A stretch of 64,000 nt of DNA from Methanoregula sp. UBA64 (GTDB lineage: Archaea; Halobacteriota; Methanomicrobia; Methanomicrobiales; Methanospirillaceae). Below are positions 32,430-40,760 of this stretch, piece by piece (positions within the stretch are counted from its first letter, which is position 1; each line of letters opens with the position of its first letter). The stretch covers positions 179,229 through 243,228 of the forward strand of contig NZ_DAQC01000001.1 in NCBI RefSeq assembly GCF_002502735.1. Reading direction: 5' to 3'. The notes below the pieces were generated by a model. That model was not told the DNA's origin. It saw only the letters and a program-made list of their open reading frames with translations, and made no database searches. The position numbers and the translations under genes were made by a program.

Positions 32430-33620
32430 ATGGCACTTGATACTTTTGGGAATCAAAAGCAGATTGATAAGTCGAATGATGCGGCGCGGAATACATTTTA
32501 CTGGCCCGATAATTTGAAAGGTCAAAATCTCGTATGGCGACTGCCGAGAAATACTGCTTGGAATGATAATGTAATTGTCAGAGAAGATGAAATGGCAGTC
32601 TTCTTCAGAGATGGTAAAGCACTTCATGTTTTTGACCGTCCTGATCGGTATGCCCTGACAACCCAGAATGTCCCCGTCCTTGCAACACTTGGTGCAGCGT
32701 TAACCGGTGTTAGGCAGATTGGCGAAGTGTATTATGTTCAGAAACGAGAATTTCGTGGAAAATTTGAATCCGCTAATACGATGACATTCCGCGACAAGGA
32801 TTTCGGACTGGCAAATTTCATTGTTTCGGGACAATTTGCCTATAAGGTTTCCAACCCGATGCTCTTTATCACTCAGTTTATCGGTACAAAAGGGATGCAG
32901 CATACCGATGAAATTGCACACTGGCTTCAGGATCAAATCCTAATGACCATCAATGCAATCCTTGGAAATCTGCAGAAAAACAAAGGAATGGGCATTCTCG
33001 ACATGCCTGCATATTTATCTGAAATTGAACAGATGTGTCTCTCGAATCTGACCAGTGAAACAGAGCAGTATGGTCTCAAAATCACAAAGTTTTCCGGCCT
33101 CGTAATAAAAATGTCCGAAGCGGTTCAGAAGGCAATCGACCAGAGAAGTGCGATGTCTGCACTCGGTGTAAATTATATGCAGTTACAGACGGGTCAGGCT
33201 ATTGGGGGTATTGGTGTAGGGGCTGAAAAAGGAGGGGATGCAGCTGGAATCGCGGGACTCGGTGCTGGAATTGGCGCAGGAATGGCGATGAGTCAAGCAA
33301 TGGGTCAGGCTATGATTTCTCAACCCGCCCCGCATATGGCAGGATCTCCCCAAATAAGTGCGGGATTTTCATTATGTCCCAAATGTGGATTCAAAGCAAA
33401 CGGTTCTGTAAAATATTGTCCCGAATGCGGAAACCAGATGACCTCTGCAAGTGGCGAGGAAATGCGATGTCCATTCTGCAAAGCGGTAATTAAAGCCAAT
33501 GTCAAATTCTGTCCCGAATGCGGGAAAAAAGTAACTTTTGAATGTCCCAAATGTAATACAAAAATTGAACCAAATGAAAAATTTTGTCATAACTGTGGAG
33601 CGCGCGTCGTTGAACAATAG
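32430..33620 (+). CDS. SPFH-domain protein with C-terminal tandem zinc ribbons (YdjI/virion-core-like)
   Basis: This 396-residue protein has residues about 40-250 as an SPFH domain of the branch often labelled virion core protein / YdjI. Examples are NVIVREDEMAVFFRDGKALH, FRGKFESANTMTFRDKDFGL, and YGLKITKFSGLVIKMSEAVQ followed by KAIDQR. A Gly/Ala/Met-rich linker (about 258-305) follows, then three two-knuckle zinc ribbons: CPKCGFKANG with YCPECG, CPFCKAVIKA with FCPECG, and CPKCNTKIEP with FCHNCG. There is no membrane span. Family members oligomerise at membranes and respond to envelope stress in bacteria. The flanking small membrane protein and helical protein fit that picture. Confidence 0.85.
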   Translation: MALDTFGNQKQIDKSNDAARNTFYWPDNLKGQNLVWRLPRNTAWNDNVIVREDEMAVFFRDGKALHVFDRPDRYALTTQNVPVLATLGAALTGVRQIGEVYYVQKREFRGKFESANTMTFRDKDFGLANFIVSGQFAYKVSNPMLFITQFIGTKGMQHTDEIAHWLQDQILMTINAILGNLQKNKGMGILDMPAYLSEIEQMCLSNLTSETEQYGLKITKFSGLVIKMSEAVQKAIDQRSAMSALGVNYMQLQTGQAIGGIGVGAEKGGDAAGIAGLGAGIGAGMAMSQAMGQAMISQPAPHMAGSPQISAGFSLCPKCGFKANGSVKYCPECGNQMTSASGEEMRCPFCKAVIKANVKFCPECGKKVTFECPKCNTKIEPNEKFCHNCGARVVEQ

Positions 33621-33644
33621 TAATTATGGGCAGGTTGAATTATC

Positions 33645-33995
33645 ATGAGGACTTGTAGAAATTGTGGGAAGTCGGTAGCACCAAACTTAAAATTTTGTAC
33701 GAATTGTGGTTCGAGTGACATTTTTGACTCTGAAAAGCAGGTTTCTGAATATAAAAGAACTTGTAATCAGTGTGGTACTTCCTGGCACTCTTTAACTAAA
33801 CGAGAAAATGTCATTACAAAAAATATTGCCGGGGTTAAAAAAACCCAATGCTGCAATATGTGTGATGCCAATGCACGGAATAAAAGTGAACAAAAATTGA
33901 ATACCTATGAGGATGAATTAGAACGACTAAAAAGATGCCCGAAATGTGGATCAGGTGATTTCAAAGAAGAACTGATAGTCTATGATAAAAAATAA
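33645..33995 (+). CDS. Zinc-ribbon protein of unknown function
   Basis: This 116-residue soluble protein is made of small zinc-binding units: RTCRNCGKSV with FCTNCGS, then TCNQCGTSW with QCCNMCD, and CPKCGSGDF at the C-terminus. The middle unit contains a basic helix segment. It lies 24 bases after the SPFH gene, and its 3' end overlaps the YidD gene by 14 bases, so the three are likely cotranscribed. The closely related ribbons in the SPFH protein suggest shared binding partners. Confidence 0.7.
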   Translation: MRTCRNCGKSVAPNLKFCTNCGSSDIFDSEKQVSEYKRTCNQCGTSWHSLTKRENVITKNIAGVKKTQCCNMCDANARNKSEQKLNTYEDELERLKRCPKCGSGDFKEELIVYDKK

Positions 33996-34224
33996 TATTT
34001 TTGTTGCCGTGTCTATTTTTTGTATAAGGTCAATCTGGCATGGGAAATTGGGAAGAAAATATAATGGCCGAAAAGGGATTTTATGCAGATTTTATCCCTC
34101 TTGTTCCAATTATGCAATTATGGCTCTAGAAAAATATGGGTTTATTAAAGGCTGGCAGTTGGCATATCGTAGACTTAAACGATGTAATCAATCAAATACC
34201 GAATCTTGCATAGACTATCCATAA
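33982..34224 (+). CDS. yidD: YidD-family membrane protein insertion factor
   Basis: This 80-residue protein contains the YidD (DUF37) signature CRFYPSCSNYAIMALEKYGF followed by KGWQLAYRRLKRCNQ, with the conserved Cys residues. In bacteria YidD sits beside YidC and assists membrane protein insertion. Here its N-terminus (MIKNNIFVAVSIFCIRSIWH) is hydrophobic enough for membrane association. The gene starts inside the upstream zinc-ribbon gene. Archaeal occurrence outside a yidC/oxa operon is unusual and places it functionally with the SPFH cluster. Confidence 0.85.
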   Translation: MIKNNIFVAVSIFCIRSIWHGKLGRKYNGRKGILCRFYPSCSNYAIMALEKYGFIKGWQLAYRRLKRCNQSNTESCIDYP

Positions 34225-34341
34225 TATATCACAGCATAGGGATTGGATTGCCGTGTCACCTCTTAAGGAGTATGAGTCTTTTTAGATCAAATCAACTTAA
34301 ATAGCAACCTTTTTTTATTTTCAAATATCCTTGATATATAT

Positions 34342-34842
34342 ATGCCAGATTTTTGTGGAAATTGTGGGGCATCTATGGATTTATCCATCTCGGATGTCTG
34401 TCCGAATTGTGGTAAAAAAGCCGGCGCTGCGGGAACTTCTCATGCAGGTGATTCTGCGATAGCACAAGGTGATACCGCAACCTTTGGTCTTGATGAAAAT
34501 ATTGCATCAGCTGCATGTTATGTACTTGGATGGTTAACAGGGATAATTTTCCTCCTTGTGGAAAAAGAGAATAAAACTGTACGATTCAATGCCATGCAGT
34601 CCCTTTTGACATTTCTGCCACTATCACTTATCATTTGGATAGTTGGTGCTATTGTTGAAATGATGACAATTGGTGCTGGTTATTATGCAGCTGCTGGAAC
34701 ACGTGCCACTTTTGGTATAATTACTACGTTAATTTGGATTATTATGTTAATTTTATGGGTGGTGTTGATTTATAAAGCATATAAGGGAGAAAAATTTCTT
34801 GTTCCGATTGTTGGAAAAGTCGCCGCTCGTCAGTTAGAATAA
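34342..34842 (+). CDS. Zinc-ribbon plus DUF4870 membrane protein
   Basis: This 166-residue protein has an N-terminal zinc ribbon (FCGNCGASMD and VCPNCGKKAG). A DUF4870/Tic20-like membrane domain follows with three to four helices: ACYVLGWLTGIIFLLVEKEN, RFNAMQSLLTFLPL, and a C-terminal YKAYKGEKFLVPIVG. The N-x-K-x-V-RFNAMQS pattern is the family hallmark. The zinc ribbon matches the start of the protein at 30691. Function unknown; it closes the zinc-ribbon cluster. Confidence 0.85.
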   Translation: MPDFCGNCGASMDLSISDVCPNCGKKAGAAGTSHAGDSAIAQGDTATFGLDENIASAACYVLGWLTGIIFLLVEKENKTVRFNAMQSLLTFLPLSLIIWIVGAIVEMMTIGAGYYAAAGTRATFGIITTLIWIIMLILWVVLIYKAYKGEKFLVPIVGKVAARQLE

Positions 34843-35196
34843 CCCATTCCTTTTTTATTTGCATGATTATTTATTTCCAGATCCTTATAGTAAAAAAAAG
34901 GAAATTTTTAATTTCACTCAATTAAATGACCTTGTTCAGGGTATCCTCATTGGCTATGGTGTGTAAATATGGAAATTCCCCTATTGTGAGCGTTGAAGGC
35001 AGCTATTGAGGGAAATGCAGATTTCGAAAATATAAGGAACCTCAAGATCCCTAACGATTATAAAACATTCGAGCTAAAAATTGAGTGAACAATTTCTGTC
35101 ATATAACTGGTTTACCTGTATAGTGCTGGTTTGGTTATCTTCAAAAGATCCACATATACAATTTCGTCCCCACAAAAAAGTAATATATGACTTTAG
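34843..35196. other. AT-rich intergenic region between convergent genes
   Basis: Nothing clearly functional was found. A 31-codon frame ending near 35086 (AAIEGNADFENIRNLKIPND and a few more residues) reads like a protein fragment but has no good start or ribosome site. T-rich stretches near 34850 may terminate the zinc-ribbon cluster. Confidence 0.4.
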
Positions 35197-36018
35197 TTAT
35201 GCAGTATCGGCGCTGTCGTAGAGCTGGCAGATGTACCGTGCTGCAAAGACCATGAGGAAGGGACTGATTATGATCTCAATAATTGGTCCGACTATGGGGA
35301 TCAGTCCGAGAACTGAGTAGATTACTCCGAAAATCACTACAATTATAATAAGTGCGAGTATATAACTACCTGTTCCGATCTTGCCGATGGTGGAAAAAAT
35401 TTCTCCAAAGTTAAATGCCTCCCCCATTTTTCCGGTACGCGCAAAGCGGATCACACCAATGGTGGCAATAAAACATAAAATAATTGCAAGAATTACCGCA
35501 ATAAGCACCCCAACAAGTACAGGGCCAATAATCGATGTAGATATATTTTGAGCTATATTCTGGGTTGATGCAACCGTGGTCATATTTTGGGTTGATAAAA
35601 GTCCCTTTTTAATGATTGCCAAGGTTGCGGCTAATGCTACTGCCACTAAAACGATGATTACCGGAATTACATAGACGATCTCGATGACCAGGTACTTGAT
35701 ACCGTCAACAAAGAGTTTGCCGAGTTCCGTGATCTCTGGCAGCGGTTTGTCACCCCGGAGGATCTTAAGCATATATCCTTCATAGATGGCTCCGAGCAGA
35801 ACCGCGATGATGAGTGCAACGACAAACCCACCCATAAGCGACATGAAGTCGGGGGTCGCGCCGCTCATCAGCGAGCCGGCGAACACGAGCGCCCATGCAA
35901 TGATCGGTATTGCCGGTAGGATCTCAAGGACGATTAAGAGAATCCACTTTATCAGGTTTCCGACAAGGCCATCCTTTGCGTAGCCGAAGGCTTCGCCAAG
36001 TACTTTTCCGTAATCCAT
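35197..36018 (-). CDS. DUF4013 multi-span membrane protein
   Basis: This 273-residue protein starts MDYGKVLGEAFGYAKDGLVG, then about five to six membrane helices with long Ile/Val/Ala stretches. It has the DUF4013 hallmarks GAIYEGYMLKILRGDKPLPE near residue 85 and FARTGKMGEAFNFGEIFSTI near 200. DUF4013 proteins are common in methanogens; their function is unknown. The ATG at 36018 has GGTGAAGG before it; an upstream in-frame start adds only six residues. It is convergent with the zinc-ribbon cluster and cotranscribed with nothing visible. Confidence 0.85.
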   Translation of the reverse strand: MDYGKVLGEAFGYAKDGLVGNLIKWILLIVLEILPAIPIIAWALVFAGSLMSGATPDFMSLMGGFVVALIIAVLLGAIYEGYMLKILRGDKPLPEITELGKLFVDGIKYLVIEIVYVIPVIIVLVAVALAATLAIIKKGLLSTQNMTTVASTQNIAQNISTSIIGPVLVGVLIAVILAIILCFIATIGVIRFARTGKMGEAFNFGEIFSTIGKIGTGSYILALIIIVVIFGVIYSVLGLIPIVGPIIEIIISPFLMVFAARYICQLYDSADTA

Positions 36019-36155
36019 TTTTCCTTCACCACACAAATGCAGCTAAACCATCCGTGACTGTTTTGCCACAAACGATTTAAGCAATTATCAAAACTTCGCA
36101 GAATATATATCTATCTTAAAATCCGGGCCAAAAAAGGAGAATACCGGTAATTTTG

Positions 36156-37640
36156 TCAGTGCCGGAAGTACCGTACACCGGTAAAGACCATCGCCATGTT
36201 GAGCTTGTTTGCCGCTTCGATGACTTCCTTGTCACGGATGGAGCCGCCGGGCTGGACAAGGGCCGTTGCCCCGGCCTTTGCCGCAACTTCGAGCGTGTCC
36301 GGGAAGGGAAGAAATGCATCGGAGGCTACTGCGGATCCGGCGAGCGGTGCGCAGGCCTTCTCGATTGCGATCTTTGCCGAGTCTACCCGGCTCATCTGCC
36401 CGGCGCCGATCCCGAGCGTGCGCTTCTGGTCGGCAAAGATGATGGTGTTGCTTTTCGTGTGCTTGCAGACCTTCCAGGCAAGCTTAAGTGCGGCCATCTC
36501 GTCGGTAGTCGGGTCGCGGTCGGTGATCACCTGCCAGTTCTCTTGGTAGGCCGGTGTCCGCTGGACGAGAATGCCGCCATCGATTGCCCGGACTTCGTCA
36601 GCATTGACGCGTTCTGGCAGGACAAGCACCCGCATGTTCTCTTTCTTCTTCATTGTTTCGAGGGCATCCCTGGTAAACGACGGGGCGACTATCACTTCGA
36701 CAAAGGTGGAGTCGATGGCCTCTGCAAGTTTCTTGTCAACTTCGCGGTTGAGCGAGACTACCGAGCCGTAGGCAGAGACCGGGTCTACCTCCCGGGCGGT
36801 CAGGTAGGCGTCGAGGATGTCGGATCCGATCGAGACCCCGCAGGGGTTGTTGTGCTTTACGATGACTGCTGCCGGGTCCTCAAACTCGCGGAGGAGGGCG
36901 GTCCCCGCGTTGACGTCGAGGTAATTGTTATACGACATCTGCTTTCCCTGGAGCGGTTCGGCACCGGCAATACCCGAAGTACCGTAGACCGCGGCCTGCT
37001 GGTGGGGGTTCTCTCCGTACCGGAGCATCCTGCCGTGGGAATACTGGAGGGAGAGGGTCGGGGGGAACGCTGCATTGAGGGACTGGAGGTGGTTGCTGAT
37101 CGCAGCATCGTATGCAGCGGTCCGGGCAAATGCCTTTTTCGCAAGGTTCAACCGCTGCTCTTCGGTAAACCCGGCGCCTTCAACGGTTTTGGTGACCATC
37201 GGGTAATCCGCCGGGTCAACGACAACGGCAACGTCTTTGAAGTTCTTTGCCGCCGCCCGGATCATGGCCGGCCCGCCCACATCGACATACTCGATGAGCT
37301 TGTCGAGGGGAAGGGACTGTCCCGACATCTTCTCGAACGGGTACAGGTTGACCACTAAAAGATCGATCCGGTTGATGCCGTACTTCGCCATCACTGCATC
37401 GTCGATCTGGCGCCGGCCCAGAAGGCCGCCGTGAACCTTGGGGTGGAGCGTCTTTACCCGGCCGTCCATCATCTCGGGAAAGCCGGTATAATTCGAGACC
37501 TCCGTGAACGGGATCTTTGCCTGTTCCAGCGCTTTGCCGGTACCGCCGGAACTCATAAGGGAAAACTTGTTTTTCACCATAGCCTGTGCCAGTTCCACGA
37601 TCCCGGTCTTATCCCATACCGAAAGAAGCGCCCATTTCAT
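36156..37640 (-). CDS. purH: Bifunctional AICAR transformylase / IMP cyclohydrolase
   Basis: This 494-residue enzyme catalyses the last two steps of IMP synthesis. The N-terminal cyclohydrolase domain (MGS-like) has LLSVWDKTGIVELAQAMVKN, SSGGTGKAL and GRVKTLHPKVHGGLLGRR. The transformylase domain follows with RYGENPHQQAAVYGTSG, VKHNNPCGVSIGSDIL, SAYGSVVSLNREVD and SNTIIFADQKRTLGIGAGQM. The end, AFLPFPDTLEVAAKAGATAL, is also typical. Many archaea use PurP and PurO instead; the bacterial-type PurH occurs in Methanomicrobiales and relatives. It is monocistronic, with a DUF4013 gene downstream on the same strand. Confidence 0.97.
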   Translation of the reverse strand: MKWALLSVWDKTGIVELAQAMVKNKFSLMSSGGTGKALEQAKIPFTEVSNYTGFPEMMDGRVKTLHPKVHGGLLGRRQIDDAVMAKYGINRIDLLVVNLYPFEKMSGQSLPLDKLIEYVDVGGPAMIRAAAKNFKDVAVVVDPADYPMVTKTVEGAGFTEEQRLNLAKKAFARTAAYDAAISNHLQSLNAAFPPTLSLQYSHGRMLRYGENPHQQAAVYGTSGIAGAEPLQGKQMSYNNYLDVNAGTALLREFEDPAAVIVKHNNPCGVSIGSDILDAYLTAREVDPVSAYGSVVSLNREVDKKLAEAIDSTFVEVIVAPSFTRDALETMKKKENMRVLVLPERVNADEVRAIDGGILVQRTPAYQENWQVITDRDPTTDEMAALKLAWKVCKHTKSNTIIFADQKRTLGIGAGQMSRVDSAKIAIEKACAPLAGSAVASDAFLPFPDTLEVAAKAGATALVQPGGSIRDKEVIEAANKLNMAMVFTGVRYFRH

Positions 37641-38256
37641 GGTTTTTCTATATGTTCGGAAAGGACAAAAAGGTACTTCGGTATCCTCCCGGTTGACCGG
37701 GAAACCGGGGATTTTTGGCCGGGCAACAGAGAGTCCTGCAGCAACAGTTCAGGACCGGATAAACTTGGGTATGAGCAATTTTTAATCGCCGGTATGGGGG
37801 ATCATTGAGGTACAATTTGATCCCTGCAAAAATGATGCACGGAAATTTTTACTCCGTAAAACGATCCGGAAGATACCAGATTCCGCCAGGCATTTTTATT
37901 TTGTACCCGCACGATCCCCTACTTCCATTGCCCGTACCTGATAAAAATCCGGTCGAACGTCCTCTGGTTTTTACGACGAAAATTTGACCGGAAAAGAGTG
38001 CCGGACCCGGCGCCTTTCCTGATGGGGGGTCATTAAGGTACAAAATGAACTCCCCCATCCCGGAATATTTTCCCGTATACAGCGATCCTCCGCGAGCGGG
38101 TATCCGGAATACTGCATACGGATCCACCGGGATTTTTCCCGGATACGCGGACCGGGCCTCCCTGTCGGGATATTTCCCGTTTCCCGTGCGCTCGTGCCAC
38201 CGTATTATTTTATGGCCTCGTGTGCAGGGCCGTTCAGTCGTTGGAGCGTTCCTAAA
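37641..38256. other. Non-coding region upstream of the grpE-dnaK-dnaJ genes
   Basis: No supported gene is present. Two 20-base sequences (37796-37815 and 38024-38043) both contain GGGGG, a variable base, TCATT and AGGTACAA, with 18 of 20 matches. They bracket about 208 bases rich in GGAAA/TTTCC motifs. The region may contain heat-shock control elements, but none can be identified with certainty. Confidence 0.5.
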
Positions 38257-38265
38257 TTTTATATA
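38257..38265 (+). promoter_or_regulatory. TATA box of the grpE-dnaK-dnaJ operon
   Basis: TTTTATATA places transcription start near 38288, about 20 bases before the GrpE ATG at 38310. This argues against the more upstream TTG start at 38286. Confidence 0.55.
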
Positions 38266-38309
38266 GAACCACAATTCAATAGATATTGGAACATCGAATG
38301 GGATGTGCT

Positions 38310-38873
38310 ATGGAAGATCACGATACCACCCCTGTGCCGGATACCAAGGCAAATGAGCCGGAGCAATCCGCAGCCAGCCAGACTCCTGAACGCGATGAAC
38401 TCGCGGAACAAAAGAGACTGCTGGCAGACGCAAACGAGCGGTACCTCCGGCTTGCCGCGGATTTCGACAACTACCGGAAGAGGGTTACCCGGGACCAGGA
38501 ATCCCTGGTGCACCACGCAAACGAACGTTTTGCGGTCGATGTGCTGGAGATTGCCGACAACCTGGAGCGAGCCCTCAAGGCGGACGACGAACATCTCCGC
38601 ACCGGTGTCGAACACATCCGCAGCCTGTTTGCCGATATCCTTGCACGGCACGGTATCTCCCAGATTGACGCAGTGAAAAAAACCTTTGACCCCGGCGAAC
38701 ACGAAGCGATCGCCCATGTCCCCTCCCCGGAAAAGGAAGGGATGGTCGTGGATGTCGTATCACCGGGGTACCGGATGCACAAGAAAGTGATCCGGTATGC
38801 AAAAGTCGCAGTATCGAAGGGAACACCAGACAACCAGAAAGAACATTGTGAATCAACCAAAAAGGAGGACTGA
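38310..38873 (+). CDS. grpE: Nucleotide exchange factor GrpE
   Basis: This 187-residue protein has a disordered acidic N-terminus, a long coiled coil (ERDELAEQKRLLADANERYL), and the GrpE core with AADFDNYRKRVTRDQESLV, KKTFDPGEHEAIAHVP and VVDVVSPGYRMHKKVIRYAK. GrpE releases ADP from DnaK. In-frame starts at 38286 (TTG), 38298 and 38310 are possible; the last is chosen for its GGGATG site and the TATA position. DnaK follows 6 bases later. Archaeal grpE-dnaK-dnaJ sets are regarded as acquired from bacteria. Confidence 0.95.
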   Translation: MEDHDTTPVPDTKANEPEQSAASQTPERDELAEQKRLLADANERYLRLAADFDNYRKRVTRDQESLVHHANERFAVDVLEIADNLERALKADDEHLRTGVEHIRSLFADILARHGISQIDAVKKTFDPGEHEAIAHVPSPEKEGMVVDVVSPGYRMHKKVIRYAKVAVSKGTPDNQKEHCESTKKED

Positions 38874-38879
38874 ACTCTT

Positions 38880-40754
38880 ATGGCAAACGAGAAGATTTTA
38901 GGGATCGACCTTGGGACCACCTTCTCCTGCATGTCGATCATGGAGGCGGGCAAGCCCATCGTCATCCCCAACAGCGAAGGCGGACGGACAACCGCATCGG
39001 TCGTTGCATTCACCAAGGAAGGCGAGCGCCTCGTGGGAAGCCTCGCGAAGCGCCAGGCAATCACCAACCCCCAGCGCACGATCCAGTCCATCAAGCGCAA
39101 GATGGGGACAACGGAAAAGGTAAAGATCGGCGACAAGGAGTACACGCCGCAGGAGATCTCGGCGATGATCCTCCAGAAGCTCAAGACCGATGCCGAGGCC
39201 TACCTGGGCGAGAAGATTGCAAAGGCCGTTATCACGGTCCCGGCCTATTTCAACGACGCCCAGAGGCAGGCAACCAAGGATGCAGGAAAGATCGCCGGCC
39301 TTGAAGTCCTGCGTATCATCAACGAGCCCACGGCAAGCGCCCTTGCGTACGGCATCGATAAGGAAGCAGATGTCACCGTCCTTGTCTACGATCTCGGCGG
39401 CGGGACGTTCGATGTCTCGATCCTGACTCTCGGCGACGGCGTCTTTGAGGTCAAGTCTACCGCAGGGAATAACCACCTTGGCGGCGACGACTTCGATAAG
39501 AGGATCACCGATTACCTTGTCGAGGAGTTCAAGAAGAAAGAGGGCATCGATCTCAAGAACGATATCTATGCCATGCAGCGCCTGCGCGATGCATCGGAGA
39601 ACGCGAAGATCGAGCTCTCCCAGCGCCAGACCACGAACATCAACCTGCCCTACATCACCACGGACTCGACCGGCCCGAAATTCCTCAATATCGACCTCTC
39701 CCGTGCCAAGCTCGAACAGCTGATCGGCGACCTGATCGAATCCACGGTCGGCCCGGTCAACCAGGCATTGAGCGACGCGAAATTGACGGCCAAAGACATC
39801 GACCATGTGCTGCTGGTCGGCGGGTCGACCCGTATCCCGCTCGTTGTGGAGACGGTAAAGAAGCTCCTCGGAAAAGAGCCGGACAAGGGCCTCAACCCGG
39901 ACGAGTGCGTTGCCCTTGGTGCAGCCATCCAGGGCGCCGTGCTGACCGGTGAGACCAAGGATATCGTGCTCCTTGACGTGACGCCGCTTACGCTCGGTAT
40001 CGAGACGCTCGGTGGGATTGCAACCAAACTCATCGAGAGAAACACCACGATCCCGACACGGAAGAGCCAGATCTTCTCGACTGCCGCAGACGGGCAGACC
40101 AGTGTCGAGATTCATGTCGTTCAGGGCGAGCGTGCGCTTGCAAAGGACAACTTCACGCTCGGCAAGTTCCAGCTGACCGGTATCCCCCCGGCGCCCCGGG
40201 GCATCCCGCAGATCGAAGTGACCTTCGATATCGATTCGAACGGGATCATCCACGTCTCTGCAAAGGATCTCGGGAGCGGCAACGAGCAGGCGATCTCCAT
40301 CAAAGGCGACAAGAAGCTCTCCGATGAAGAGATCAAGAAGATGATGGATGCCGCAAAGCAGTTCGAGGCCGACGACAAGAAGAAGCGGGACGAGATCGAG
40401 GTCAGGAACCAGGCCGACACCGCGGTCTTTACTGCGGAAAAGATGCTCAAAGAGAACGGCGAGAAGCTCGAAGCGGACGACAAGAAGAAGATCGAGGACG
40501 GCGTTGCCGAGGTCAGGAAGGTTCTTGCCGGCGAGAATATCGATGAGATCAAGAAGGCTATGGAGACCCTGACCGAAGCGGTGTACGCGGCCACTACGAA
40601 GATCTACCAGAAGATGCAGGCCGAGAACGCCGCAAAGCAGCAGGGAGCGGCCGAGGGTGCAGCCGGCGCCGGGCCCCACCAGCAGCAGGCAGAGCCGGAC
40701 CAGAAACAGGACGACAACGTAGTCAACGCAGATTACAAAGTCAAAGACGAGTGA
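38880..40754 (+). CDS. dnaK: Molecular chaperone DnaK (Hsp70)
   Basis: This 624-residue Hsp70 has ATPase domain motifs LGIDLGTTFSCMSIMEAGKP, TVPAYFNDAQRQATKDAGKI, NEPTASALAYG, VYDLGGGTFDVSIL and LLVGGSTRIPLV. The interdomain linker is DIVLLDVTPLTLGIE, and a peptide-binding domain follows. The C-terminal lid ends in a Gln-rich tail and VVNADYKVKDE. The length suits bacterial-type DnaK without the Gram-negative insert (the first ATPase subdomain is short), as in Gram-positive-like archaeal copies. It lies between grpE and dnaJ on one transcript. Confidence 0.98.
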   Translation: MANEKILGIDLGTTFSCMSIMEAGKPIVIPNSEGGRTTASVVAFTKEGERLVGSLAKRQAITNPQRTIQSIKRKMGTTEKVKIGDKEYTPQEISAMILQKLKTDAEAYLGEKIAKAVITVPAYFNDAQRQATKDAGKIAGLEVLRIINEPTASALAYGIDKEADVTVLVYDLGGGTFDVSILTLGDGVFEVKSTAGNNHLGGDDFDKRITDYLVEEFKKKEGIDLKNDIYAMQRLRDASENAKIELSQRQTTNINLPYITTDSTGPKFLNIDLSRAKLEQLIGDLIESTVGPVNQALSDAKLTAKDIDHVLLVGGSTRIPLVVETVKKLLGKEPDKGLNPDECVALGAAIQGAVLTGETKDIVLLDVTPLTLGIETLGGIATKLIERNTTIPTRKSQIFSTAADGQTSVEIHVVQGERALAKDNFTLGKFQLTGIPPAPRGIPQIEVTFDIDSNGIIHVSAKDLGSGNEQAISIKGDKKLSDEEIKKMMDAAKQFEADDKKKRDEIEVRNQADTAVFTAEKMLKENGEKLEADDKKKIEDGVAEVRKVLAGENIDEIKKAMETLTEAVYAATTKIYQKMQAENAAKQQGAAEGAAGAGPHQQQAEPDQKQDDNVVNADYKVKDE

Positions 40755-40760
40755 GCGCTC

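Noticed and set aside
37849..38274. A 141-codon minus-strand frame upstream of grpE
   Set aside because: Gly/Arg/Pro-rich translation without ribosome site or domain. It overlaps the direct repeats and promoter.
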